A stretch of 64,000 nt of DNA from an uncultured Roseateles sp. (GTDB lineage Bacteria > Pseudomonadota > Gammaproteobacteria > Burkholderiales > Burkholderiaceae_C), in NCBI RefSeq assembly GCF_945956965.1, contig NZ_CAMFJS010000001.1:62001-126000 (forward strand), written 5' to 3'. Both the position numbers and the translations under genes were made by a program. Under the pieces are notes generated by a model, which was given only the letters and a program-made list of their open reading frames with translations, was not told where the DNA came from and made no database searches. Positions 55,843-64,000 of the stretch are shown in pieces. How positions within the stretch are numbered: the stretch's first letter is position 1; every line of letters begins with the position of its first letter.

Positions 55843-56874
55843 ATGAACAATCGCAAGCCAACCGCGCCATCCCGCTACGCCGGGCTGATGCTGAATTTGC
55901 TGGAAACCTGGGATATACCCCGAGAGCGTGTGCTGGCCTGCGCCGGCATGGATCCGGCCGAGTTCAAACGCAAGCAAGGCAATCTGCGCATCACCCTGGA
56001 TGAAACCGAGCGCATCTATGTGGCCGCCGCCAAACTCAGCGGCCGCGGCGATCTTGGCTTTGAATTCGGCCAAATGCTGACGCCAACATCCCACGGACTG
56101 CTCGGCTACGGTTTGATTGGCTGTCCGGACATCAACGCGGTGTGGAGCTTGGCGATCCGCCAGCAGTTCCACCTGACCGCCGCCTTCAGCATCAGTTACC
56201 GGCGCAGCGACAAGCTGGGTCGCACCGAGTTTTCACCGGTCGGCCCCATGAGCCCGGAGCGGGTCTACTTCTATCAAGAGGTGCTGGCCGTGGCCACGCA
56301 CACCACCTTGAAGCTCTTGCTTGGGGATCGCATGCTGCCTTGTGATATCCGGCTGTCCATGCCGGAGCCCAAGCATCTGGATCGCTATCTGAACCTGCAG
56401 CCAACGCGCTTTCATTTCAGTGCGGATTCGCCGCCCGGCGTGGTCGTCAGCATGGACGCCGCTTTTCTCGCGCTCCCATTGCCCATGCCCTCGCAAGACA
56501 TCGTCCTCAGCGTTGAGCAGCAGTTGAATAACCAGACGCCCGGCGCCGCAGAACCCGAAGAGTCCTGGATCAGCGTGGTCAGCAAAATCATGAACCAGGC
56601 CGAGGTGTGGCCGGTCAGCTTGAAGGGCGTGGCCGCGCAACTGGGCGTGTCAGAACGCACCATTGACAGGCGCCTCAAGCAAGAGGGCGTGCTGTTCAGC
56701 GAGTTGCACGACGGCCTTTGGCTCGACCGGGCTTGCGCACTGCTGAGCAATGGCCGGGTCTCGGTGGCCGAAGTGGCCGAGCGCCTGGGCTATCGCGATA
56801 CAGCTAATTTCAGCCGCGCTTTTCGGCGTCGCACCCAGAAGTCGCCCAGCGAATACCGCAGCGAGCATCTCTGA
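55843..56874 (+). CDS. AraC-family transcriptional regulator
   Basis: 343 residues. The N-terminal ~200 have the Arabinose_bd-type ligand domain found in OruR-like regulators (SHGLLGYGLIGCPDINAVW). The C-terminal ~100 hold the two AraC helix-turn-helices: LKGVAAQLGVSERTIDRRLK and VSVAEVAERLGYRDTANFSR, ending in FRRRTQKSPSEYR. It is divergent from the beta-helix/cytochrome/FadL/PhoD cluster and probably its activator; the inducer may be the compound taken up through the FadL porin (inference). Confidence 0.92.
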   Translation: MNNRKPTAPSRYAGLMLNLLETWDIPRERVLACAGMDPAEFKRKQGNLRITLDETERIYVAAAKLSGRGDLGFEFGQMLTPTSHGLLGYGLIGCPDINAVWSLAIRQQFHLTAAFSISYRRSDKLGRTEFSPVGPMSPERVYFYQEVLAVATHTTLKLLLGDRMLPCDIRLSMPEPKHLDRYLNLQPTRFHFSADSPPGVVVSMDAAFLALPLPMPSQDIVLSVEQQLNNQTPGAAEPEESWISVVSKIMNQAEVWPVSLKGVAAQLGVSERTIDRRLKQEGVLFSELHDGLWLDRACALLSNGRVSVAEVAERLGYRDTANFSRAFRRRTQKSPSEYRSEHL

Positions 56875-57382
<508 letters not shown>

Positions 57383-57478
57383 GAAGCCCGCTATCATAGC
57401 GCAGTTTTTGTGCCCTACGGGAAACTTAGCGAAGTTTCCTGAAAATAGTGGGCCAGCCCGCTTGGGCGGCTTCAGGTG

Positions 57479-58390
57479 CTACTTGGTCTGCTTGCCTCGC
57501 ATCAGGGCCATGGCGGTGCCGATCAGGCCCGAGACTTCCGACATATTGCCCGGCACGATCATGGTGTTGTTCTTCTGGGCCAGTTGGGCGTAGGCGTCCA
57601 CGGCCTTCTCGGCGATTTTGAGTTGCACGGCTTGGTCGCCGCCCGGCAGCTGAATCGCAGCGGCCAGCTTCTCGATGGCGCCGGCGGTGGCGTCGGCCAC
57701 GGCGGTGATGGCAGCGGCATTACCGGCGGCCTTGTTGATTTCAGCCTGCTTCTCGCCTTCTGAGCGGGCAATGGCGGCTTCGCGCTCGCCGGTGGCGATA
57801 TTGATCTGTTCTTGGCGGCGGCCTTCCGAGGCGGCGATCAGGGCGCGCTTTTCTCGTTCTGCCGTGATCTGCGCTTGCATGGAGTGCAAGATGGCGGGTG
57901 GCGGCGTCAGGTCTTTGATTTCATAACGCAGCACCTTGACGCCCCAGTTCAGCGCTGCTTCATCCAGCGCCTCGACCACGGTGGTGTTGATGATGGCGCG
58001 CTCTTCAAACGTGCGGTCCAGCTCCATGCGGCCGATCACCGAGCGCAGCGTGGTTTGTGCCAGCTGGGTGATGGCGACGATGTAGTTGCTGGCGCCGTAG
58101 CTGGCGCGCATGGCGTCGGTGACTTGGAAGTAGAGGATGCCGTCAACGGTGAGCTGGGTGTTGTCCTTGGTGATGCAGACCTGGCTGGGCACATCCAGCG
58201 GGATTTCCTTGAGCGAGTGCTTGTAAGCCAGCCGGTCAATGAAAGGCAGCAAAAAGTTCAGGCCCGGGGTGAGGGTGGCGTGGTACTTGCCCAAGCGCTC
58301 CACGATCCAGGCGTTTTGCTGTGGCACCACCTTGATCGATTGCACGATGAAGATGATGGCGATGACCAGCAAGATGAAGGCGATTTCCAT
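57479..58390 (-). CDS. SPFH/stomatin-like (QmcA-type) membrane protein
   Basis: About 303 residues. One N-terminal membrane helix (MEIAFILLVIAIIFIVQSIK) is followed by the SPFH domain (VPQQNAWIVERLGKYHATL; DVPSQVCITKDN) and a coiled coil with EGEKQAEINKAAGNAAA. Such proteins form membrane scaffolds and pair with NfeD proteins; here the NfeD gene is directly upstream on the same strand, 43 bases apart. ATG 58390 is chosen, since the longer frame has no family-like sequence. Confidence 0.95.
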   Translation of the reverse strand: MEIAFILLVIAIIFIVQSIKVVPQQNAWIVERLGKYHATLTPGLNFLLPFIDRLAYKHSLKEIPLDVPSQVCITKDNTQLTVDGILYFQVTDAMRASYGASNYIVAITQLAQTTLRSVIGRMELDRTFEERAIINTTVVEALDEAALNWGVKVLRYEIKDLTPPPAILHSMQAQITAEREKRALIAASEGRRQEQINIATGEREAAIARSEGEKQAEINKAAGNAAAITAVADATAGAIEKLAAAIQLPGGDQAVQLKIAEKAVDAYAQLAQKNNTMIVPGNMSEVSGLIGTAMALMRGKQTK

Positions 58391-58433
58391 GATGTGTCCG
58401 ATTCCCTCTGTGTTGTTGTGCGATGTTCGTAGA

Positions 58434-58862
58434 TCAGTGATCGAGCAGCAGGCGGCTGCCTTCAATGGCGCGAATGGTGTAGTGGCCTGGCGCAGGTGAG
58501 CCCTGGCCGGCGTAGCGTGCCTGCCACTCGGCGCCGCGGTATTGCACGTGGGTGCTGCCGTCGGCGTGCCAATGTTTGACCTGCACGCTTTGGCCGATGT
58601 CCATCAGCACATCCGGGTTGGCATTGGCGGGCAGGGCGTTTGTGCCCTGGCTGCGCTTGCGATGCCACAGCACGACGGCGGCGCCGCCCACGGCAGCCGC
58701 GGTCACCATTTGCGCGCTGCCGCCAAGCCCCAGGTGGGCGGCGAGGGCGCCGGCCGCGCAGCCGATCGCCAGCATCAGCAGGTAAAAGCTGCCGGTGCCC
58801 AGTTCGATGGCCACCAAAAGGCCGGCGGCAATCCACCAGGCGGTGGGCAAAGTCATCTCCAT
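58434..58862 (-). CDS. NfeD-like membrane protein
   Basis: 142 residues with two to three hydrophobic segments (TAWWIAAGLLVAIELGTGSF; LMLAIGCAAGALAAHLGL) and a C-terminal OB-fold-like domain (DIGQSVQVKHW; HVQYRGAEWQARY). This is the short NfeD form without ClpP-like protease domain. Works with the SPFH protein of the following gene. Confidence 0.92.
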   Translation of the reverse strand: MEMTLPTAWWIAAGLLVAIELGTGSFYLLMLAIGCAAGALAAHLGLGGSAQMVTAAAVGGAAVVLWHRKRSQGTNALPANANPDVLMDIGQSVQVKHWHADGSTHVQYRGAEWQARYAGQGSPAPGHYTIRAIEGSRLLLDH

Positions 58863-59082
58863 GTCATGCCTTCGCAGTCATTATGAAAAACAGTGTAAGC
58901 CGCGCCCTGCAGAATGGCTTGAGATGGCTTTGGGGTTCTAGGGATGCTGCTGTGGGTGGCTGTGGAGCGGCTTTGAGGGCTAAGTGTTGTGCCGTTTTTG
59001 CACTTGGCCCGTCACAAGCCTGAGCTTGGCCCTACACTTCGCGCCTCTTGTTTTTCTGACCCCGCCCGCTGGAGGCTCAAAG

Positions 59083-61344
59083 ATGCTTCGTTTCCGCTTT
59101 CCGATCGTCATCATCGACGAAGACTATCGCTCCGAGAACACCTCGGGTTTGGGTATCCGTGCCTTGGCCGACGCGATCCAGAAAGAGGGCTTCGAAGTGC
59201 TGGGCGCCACCAGTTACGGCGACCTGAGCCAGTTCGCGCAGCAGCAAAGCCGCGCCAGTGCCTTCATCTTGTCGATCGACGATGAGGAGTTCACGCCCGG
59301 CCCCGAGTTGGATCCGGCCGTGCTGAGCCTGCGTAAGTTCATCGAAGAAATCCGCTTCAAGAACGCTGACATCCCGATCTACATCTACGGCGAAACGCGC
59401 ACCTCGCAGCACTTGCCCAACGACATCTTGCGTGAGCTGCACGGCTTCATTCATATGTTTGAGGACACGCCGGAGTTTGTTGCGCGCCACATCATCCGCG
59501 AGGCCAAGAGCTATCTGGATGGCTTGGCGCCACCGTTCTTCAAGGCGCTGATGGATTACGCGCAGGACGGCTCCTACTCCTGGCATTGCCCTGGCCATTC
59601 TGGTGGCGTGGCCTTCCTGAAGAGCCCAGTCGGCCAAATGTTCCACCAGTTCTTTGGTGAAAACATGCTGCGCGCCGACGTGTGCAATGCGGTGGAAGAG
59701 CTGGGTCAGCTGCTGGATCACACCGGCCCGGTGGCGGACTCCGAGAAGAATGCTGCGCGCATCTTCAATGCCGACCATTGCTTCTTCGTCACCAATGGCA
59801 CCAGCACTTCGAACAAGATGGTCTGGCACCACACGGTGGCGCCGGGCGATGTGGTGGTGGTGGACCGCAACTGCCACAAGAGCATCTTGCACAGCATCAT
59901 CATGACCGGCGCTGTGCCGGTGTTCATGACGCCCACGCGCAATCATTACGGCATCATCGGCCCGATACCTGAGAGTGAGTTTTCGCCGGCCGCCATCCGC
60001 AAAAAGATTGCCGCCAACCCGCTGCTCAAAGGCGTGGATGCCAAGACAGTCAAGCCCCGCATCATGACGCTGACGCAGAGCACCTACGACGGCGTGCTCT
60101 ACAACACCGAGACCATTAAGAAGAAGCTCGACGGCTGGATCGACACCCTGCATTTCGATGAGGCCTGGCTGCCGCATGCGGCTTTCCATAGCTTTTACGG
60201 CAGCTATCACGCCATGGGCAAGAACCGCCCGCGCCCCAAGACGGCCATGGTCTATGCGACCCAGTCCACCCACAAGCTGCTGGCTGGCCTGAGCCAGGCT
60301 TCGCAGGTGCTGGTGCAGGACTCGCAGAATGTCAAGCTGGACAAGCATTTGTTCAACGAGGCCTACCTGATGCACACCTCCACCAGCCCGCAGTACTCCA
60401 TCATCGCCAGCTGCGATGTAGCGGCGGCCATGATGGAGCCACCCGGCGGCACGGCTTTGGTGGAGGAAAGCATCTCCGAAGCGCTGGACTTCCGCCGCGC
60501 CATGCGCAAGGTGGAGGCTGAGTACGACCAGGACTGGTGGTTCAAGGTCTGGGGGCCGGATAAGCTGACCGAAGATGGTTTTGGCGAGCCGGCCGACTGG
60601 ATGCTCAAGGCCAACGAGAAGTGGCACGGCTTCGGCAAGATCGCCCCCGGCTTCAATATGCTGGACCCGATCAAGTCGACCATCATCACCCCTGGCCTGG
60701 ACATGAGTGGCAAGTTTGCTGAGACCGGCATTCCGGCCAGCATCGTCACCAAGTTCTTGGCCGAGCATGGTGTGGTGGTGGAGAAGACGGGTCTGTACTC
60801 CTTCTTCATCCTCTTCACCATTGGCATCACCAAGGGTCGCTGGAATACCTTGCTGACGGCGCTGCAGCAATTTAAGGACGATTACGATCGCAATGCGCCG
60901 CTGTGGCGCATCCTGCCCGAGTTCTGCGCGGCCAACCCGCGTTACGAGCGCATGGGCCTGAAGGATCTGTGCCAGAGCATCCACAGCATGTATGCCAAGG
61001 GCGACATCGCGCGCCTGACGACGGACGTCTATCTGTCCGATCTGCAGCCGGCCATGAAGCCCAGCGATGCTTACGCCTACATCGCCCATCGCCGCACCGA
61101 GCGGGTGCCGATCGACGATTTGCTGGGCCGTGTCACGACCGTGCTGCTGACGCCTTATCCGCCCGGCATTCCCTTGCTGATTCCAGGCGAGCGCTTCAAT
61201 AAGAAGATCGTGGACTATCTGAAGTTCACCCGCGACTTCAATGCCAAGTTCCCTGGCTTTGCCACCGATGTGCATGGCTTGGTGGAGGAGAAGGGTGAAG
61301 ATGGCAAGTCGCGTTACTTCGTTGACTGCGTGGACGCGGAATAA
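59083..61344 (+). CDS. Class I Lys/Arg/Orn decarboxylase (PLP, fold type I)
   Basis: 753 residues, the normal length for this family. The wing (receiver-like) domain is first (FPIVIIDEDYRSENTSGLGI), then the PLP domain with PGHSGGVAFLKSP, HFDEAWLPHAAF and the Schiff-base lysine in ATQSTHKLLAGLS, and then the C-terminal domain. It decarboxylates a basic amino acid to a polyamine or for acid resistance. Which of lysine, arginine or ornithine is used cannot be told from sequence alone. ATG 59083 has GGAGG 7 bases upstream. Confidence 0.94.
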   Translation: MLRFRFPIVIIDEDYRSENTSGLGIRALADAIQKEGFEVLGATSYGDLSQFAQQQSRASAFILSIDDEEFTPGPELDPAVLSLRKFIEEIRFKNADIPIYIYGETRTSQHLPNDILRELHGFIHMFEDTPEFVARHIIREAKSYLDGLAPPFFKALMDYAQDGSYSWHCPGHSGGVAFLKSPVGQMFHQFFGENMLRADVCNAVEELGQLLDHTGPVADSEKNAARIFNADHCFFVTNGTSTSNKMVWHHTVAPGDVVVVDRNCHKSILHSIIMTGAVPVFMTPTRNHYGIIGPIPESEFSPAAIRKKIAANPLLKGVDAKTVKPRIMTLTQSTYDGVLYNTETIKKKLDGWIDTLHFDEAWLPHAAFHSFYGSYHAMGKNRPRPKTAMVYATQSTHKLLAGLSQASQVLVQDSQNVKLDKHLFNEAYLMHTSTSPQYSIIASCDVAAAMMEPPGGTALVEESISEALDFRRAMRKVEAEYDQDWWFKVWGPDKLTEDGFGEPADWMLKANEKWHGFGKIAPGFNMLDPIKSTIITPGLDMSGKFAETGIPASIVTKFLAEHGVVVEKTGLYSFFILFTIGITKGRWNTLLTALQQFKDDYDRNAPLWRILPEFCAANPRYERMGLKDLCQSIHSMYAKGDIARLTTDVYLSDLQPAMKPSDAYAYIAHRRTERVPIDDLLGRVTTVLLTPYPPGIPLLIPGERFNKKIVDYLKFTRDFNAKFPGFATDVHGLVEEKGEDGKSRYFVDCVDAE

Positions 61345-61389
61345 GCGTCGGGTTTGGCGGGCCTTTGGGCTCACTTAGCCTGTTGGAAT

Positions 61390-61419
61390 AAAAAAGGGCC
61401 TGCGATTGCAGGCCCTTTT
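61390..61419. terminator. Bidirectional intrinsic terminator
   Basis: An 8-bp perfect stem GGGCCTGC/GCAGGCCC with loop GATT is flanked by A6 and T4. It lies between the convergent decarboxylase and fabI genes. Confidence 0.92.
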
Positions 61420-61440
61420 CATTGCGGCGTTGTCGCCTGA

Positions 61441-62223
61441 TCAGGCGTCACCGGCCATGGCGACGTGGCTGAAGCCGCCGTCCACATAGGTGATTTCGGC
61501 GCTGACGCCAGCTGCCAGGTCAGACAAGAGGAAGGCGGCCACATTGCCGACGTCCTCAATGGTCACGTTGCGGCGAATCGGCGCGGAGGCGGCGAACTGA
61601 CCCAGCAGCTTGCCGAAGTCCTTGATGCCGGAGGCGGCCAAGGTCTTGATCGGGCCGGCGGAGATGCCGTTGACCCGCACGCCGCGAGCGCCCATCGATT
61701 GCGCCAGGTAGCGCACGCTGGCTTCCAGGGAGGCTTTGGCAAGGCCCATGGTGTTGTAGTTCGGCACAAAGCGTGCGGCGCCCAGGTAAGACAGGGTCAG
61801 CAAGGCGGCGCCGGGGCGCAGGCGCGGTGCGGCCAACTTGGCCATGGCGGGGAAGCTGTAGGCCGAGATGTCGTGGGCGATGCGGAAGTTCTCGCGCGTC
61901 AGGCCGTCCAGGAAGTCGCCGGCAATGGCTTCGCGTGGAGCGAAACCGATGGAATGCACAAAGCCGTCAAATTCAGGCCATGCTTCGCCCAGATTGGCAA
62001 ACAGGGCTTCCATTTGAGCGTCATCAGACACATCGCAGTCAAACACCAGCTTGGAGTCAAACTCGGCGGCAAACTCGGTAATGCGATCTTTGAAGCGTTC
62101 GCCTTGGTAGCTGAAGGCCAGTTCCGCGCCTTCGCGATGGCAGGCTTTTGCAATGCCGTAAGCGATGGATCGGTTGGACAAGACGCCCGTGATCAGCAAT
62201 CGCTTGCCTGCGAGAAATCCCAT
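61441..62223 (-). CDS. fabI: Enoyl-[acyl-carrier-protein] reductase (NADH)
   Basis: About 260 residues. It starts [20 protein letters not shown] (the FabI cofactor loop), continues with [14 protein letters not shown], and has the catalytic pattern TLSYLGA...[12 protein letters not shown] (Tyr, Tyr, Lys). It catalyses the last step of each elongation round in fatty acid synthesis. ATG 62223 is chosen; the upstream extension is not family-like. Confidence 0.97.
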   Translation of the reverse strand: MGFLAGKRLLITGVLSNRSIAYGIAKACHREGAELAFSYQGERFKDRITEFAAEFDSKLVFDCDVSDDAQMEALFANLGEAWPEFDGFVHSIGFAPREAIAGDFLDGLTRENFRIAHDISAYSFPAMAKLAAPRLRPGAALLTLSYLGAARFVPNYNTMGLAKASLEASVRYLAQSMGARGVRVNGISAGPIKTLAASGIKDFGKLLGQFAASAPIRRNVTIEDVGNVAAFLLSDLAAGVSAEITYVDGGFSHVAMAGDA

Positions 62224-62290
62224 GGTTGCTCCTTTGTATTGAATCAGCCGCAGATTTTCGCATGGCTTAGAGCGAAACTGAGGCATCTGC

Positions 62291-62319
62291 TTGTCGGCAC
62301 TGAGCTTGCATAGTACAAT
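62291..62319 (+). promoter_or_regulatory. Sigma-70 promoter for rimP-nusA
   Basis: TTGTCG (62291-62296) and TACAAT (62314-62319) are spaced by exactly 17 bases. The next gene on this strand is rimP, 220 bases downstream, so the operon has a long leader. Confidence 0.75.
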
Positions 62320-62415
62320 CCCGGCTTCGCTGAAGAGATGAGGCGAGCGTAATCACAGGCCCTTAATTACTTTGGGTGCTTGTTTCGAAGCCCGGGCATG
62401 GCCAGGGTTTGAAAG

Positions 62416-62445
62416 ATGGGCGGATTCATCCAGCCCATTTTTTTT
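62416..62445 (+). terminator. Terminator-like hairpin in the rimP leader
   Basis: ATGGGC (62416-62421) pairs with GCCCAT (62433-62438) and is followed directly by T8. It lies between the promoter and the rimP ATG, about 94 bases before the gene, so it must be read through or regulated. An attenuator is the likely role. Confidence 0.75.
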
Positions 62446-62538
62446 GCTCGATCGCTCTTTGCATAAAATTTGATTTGCATTGGTTTGACTCGGCTCGTAA
62501 GAGGCTTGAGTTTTTGAAAAGTTGGAGCTGCACGACGC

Positions 62539-63141
62539 ATGAATTGGCAGGAAGCTGTAGAAAAAACCGTAACCGGTTTGGGTTACGACCTTGTGGACTG
62601 CGAACGCAGTCCCGCTGGCTTGCTGCGCGTGTATCTCGATAAGCTGCCTGAGCAGGCTCTGGCTGGCGAGTTGATCAATGTGGAAGACTGCGAACGCGTG
62701 ACGCGCCAGTTGCAATACCTGCTGGAAGTTGAAGGCTGCGCTTATGAGCGCCTGGAGGTCTCGTCCCCCGGTCTGGATCGGCCGCTGAAAAAGCTCAGTG
62801 ACTATCAGCGCTTCGTTGGTGAAGAAATCGTGATCACGCTGCGCATGCCTTTCCAGGGGCGCAAGAAATATTCCGGCGTGCTGTCGGCCTTGCCGCTTGA
62901 TGCAGCGGCAGCGGCGCCCGCTGAAGATGCGCCGGCACCGGCTGCCTGGCGCCTGGTTTTTAACGATGGCAAGGCCGAACAGGCCCTGGATTTTTCTCTT
63001 GAAGAGGTTCGCGAAGCCCGTTTGGTGCCCGTGTTCAGCTTCAAGGGTCGTGGCGGTAAGCCCGCAACCGGCAAGAAGGCGCCGGCCAAGGTGAAAGCTG
63101 CGAAAACAGATGACAAGATTGACGGAGGTCCTGATCAATGA
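62539..63141 (+). CDS. rimP: Ribosome maturation factor RimP
   Basis: 200 residues. [32 protein letters not shown] and the loop [13 protein letters not shown] are the RimP hallmarks. It assists assembly of the 30S subunit. There is a low-complexity Ala/Pro insert ([12 protein letters not shown]) and a basic Lys/Ala tail. Its stop overlaps nusA as ATGA, the conserved order rimP-nusA(-infB). Confidence 0.96.
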   Translation: MNWQEAVEKTVTGLGYDLVDCERSPAGLLRVYLDKLPEQALAGELINVEDCERVTRQLQYLLEVEGCAYERLEVSSPGLDRPLKKLSDYQRFVGEEIVITLRMPFQGRKKYSGVLSALPLDAAAAAPAEDAPAPAAWRLVFNDGKAEQALDFSLEEVREARLVPVFSFKGRGGKPATGKKAPAKVKAAKTDDKIDGGPDQ

Positions 63142-64000
63142 ACCGCGAACTGTTGATGCTGGTGGACGCGATTTCTCGCGAGAAGAGCGTCGAGCTCGAT
63201 GTGGTGTTCGGTGCTGTCGAGGCAGCACTCGCTTCGGCGACCAAGAAGTTGTGTGGAGGCGAGGCTGACATTCGCGTGTCCGTGGATCGGGATTCCGGCG
63301 CCTACGAAACCTTCCGCCGTTGGCATGTGGTGCCCAACGAGGCTGGCCTGCAAAACCCCGATGCCGAAATCCTGTTGTTTGAAGCACAGGAGCAAATCCC
63401 CGATATCGAGGTCGAAGACCATATCGAAGAGCCCATCGAGTCGGTGCCTATCGGTCGCATTGGCGCGCAAGCTGCCAAGCAAGTCATTCTGCAAAAGATC
63501 CGTGATGCCGAGCGTGAGCAACTGCTCAACGACTTCATGGCGCGCGGCGAGCAGATCTTCGTCGGCACGGTCAAGCGCCTGGACAAGGGCGACATCATTG
63601 CCGAGTCGGGCCGCATTGAAGGCCGCCTGAAGCGTTCGGAAATGATCCCCAAGGAAAACCTGCGTACCGGTGACCGCGTGCGTGCAGTGATCCTGGGTGT
63701 TGACCCCACGCAGCGCGGCCCGCAAATCATGCTGTCGCGCAGCGCGCCTCAGTTCATGACCGAGCTGTTCGCTCAGGAAGTGCCTGAGATCGAACAAGGT
63801 CTGCTGGAGATCAAGAGTTGTGCACGTGACGCTGGTTCGCGCGCCAAGCTGGCCGTGCTCTCGCACGACAAGCGTGTCGATCCGATCGGCACCTGCGTCG
63901 GCGTGCGAGGCAGCCGCGTCAACGGCGTGACGAATGAATTGGCCGGTGAGCGTGTGGACATCGTGCTGTGGTCGGAAGACCCCGCACAGTTCGTCATCGG
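63138..64000 (+). CDS. nusA: Transcription termination/antitermination factor NusA, N-terminal part
   Basis: The first 287 codons are present and the frame runs off the window end. It has the NusA N-terminal domain ([20 protein letters not shown]), the S1 domain ([40 protein letters not shown]) and the beginning of the KH region (VEIKS-like [32 protein letters not shown]). It modulates pausing and termination by RNA polymerase. Confidence 0.97.
   Translation, partial: MNRELLMLVDAISREKSVELDVVFGAVEAALASATKKLCGGEADIRVSVDRDSGAYETFRRWHVVPNEAGLQNPDAEILLFEAQEQIPDIEVEDHIEEPIESVPIGRIGAQAAKQVILQKIRDAEREQLLNDFMARGEQIFVGTVKRLDKGDIIAESGRIEGRLKRSEMIPKENLRTGDRVRAVILGVDPTQRGPQIMLSRSAPQFMTELFAQEVPEIEQGLLEIKSCARDAGSRAKLAVLSHDKRVDPIGTCVGVRGSRVNGVTNELAGERVDIVLWSEDPAQFVI

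Larger units (their letters stand above)
62224..62538. other. 315-base divergent region between fabI and rimP
   Basis: No gene. It contains the promoter and attenuator-like hairpin of the rimP-nusA operon, listed separately. I see no clear fabI promoter. Confidence 0.7.

Noticed and set aside
59077-61374. 765-codon frame on the - strand
   Set aside because: It lies fully opposite the class I decarboxylase, which has all catalytic motifs. Long antisense frames are common in GC-rich DNA.
62539-63141. tRNA gene in the rimP leader, as in the metY-rimP order of enterobacteria
   Set aside because: The leader from 62320 to 62538 has no T-arm motif or cloverleaf; the only stable element is the terminator-like hairpin.

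Overview
The window looks like a chromosomal segment of a betaproteobacterium of the order Burkholderiales, probably the Sphaerotilaceae/Rubrivivax-Roseateles-Paucibacter group. The grounds are the GC-rich coding style, the rimP-nusA end, the NfeD-SPFH pair and above all a full exosortase A (XrtA)/PEP-CTERM exopolysaccharide locus. The genus is an inference from gene content, not from a database match.

Region 1 (1-28508, mostly + strand) is the core XrtA/PEP-CTERM locus. It holds the end of a priming sugar transferase, the sensor-regulator pair prsK-prsR, the TPR lipoprotein prsT, an acyltransferase fused to a PilZ domain and a secreted trypsin-like protease. A single PEP-CTERM cargo gene lies on the - strand behind a good sigma-54 promoter. 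After a flavin oxidase come the export lipoprotein, chain-length protein, tyrosine autokinase, outer-membrane protein, ExeA-like ATPase, deacetylase, FemAB protein, glycosyltransferase, exosortase fused to EpsI, asparagine-synthetase-like amidotransferase, a second glycosyltransferase, an O-antigen-ligase-like protein and a second deacetylase.

Region 2 (28534-45912) is the sugar and tag part of the locus. A second amidotransferase without its glutaminase cysteine and a glycosyltransferase are followed by a long - strand operon. In transcription order this is acyl carrier protein, two exosortase-associated hydrolases, secreted TPR protein, aminotransferase, FemAB-like protein, GT2, flippase, GT4, wecB and kdsA. 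Divergent from it are an AMP-dependent acyl ligase and a fold-III PLP decarboxylase. Ligase, carrier protein and decarboxylase together resemble the aminoacyl-ACP logic of butirosin BtrJ/BtrI/BtrK. I infer that they make an amino-acyl group for the polymer or for the exosortase anchor.

Region 3 (45934-47750) has a ParD-like protein and a type I methionine aminopeptidase in one coupled operon behind a palindromic operator, divergent from a lone ABC ATPase whose Walker B glutamate is missing.

Region 4 (47764-56874) is a - strand cluster: DUF2804 protein, PhoD-like phosphatase, FadL-type porin, di-haem cytochrome lipoprotein of the SO2930 type and a parallel beta-helix lipoprotein. An AraC-type regulator is divergent. 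The cytochrome/beta-helix pair is a known but functionally unexplained pair.

Region 5 (56875-64000) is housekeeping: tRNA-Ser(GGA) with a strong terminator, the SPFH/NfeD pair, a class I basic amino acid decarboxylase, fabI, and the start of rimP-nusA with a leader that carries a terminator-like hairpin. I saw no insertion sequence, CRISPR array, rRNA or phage gene.
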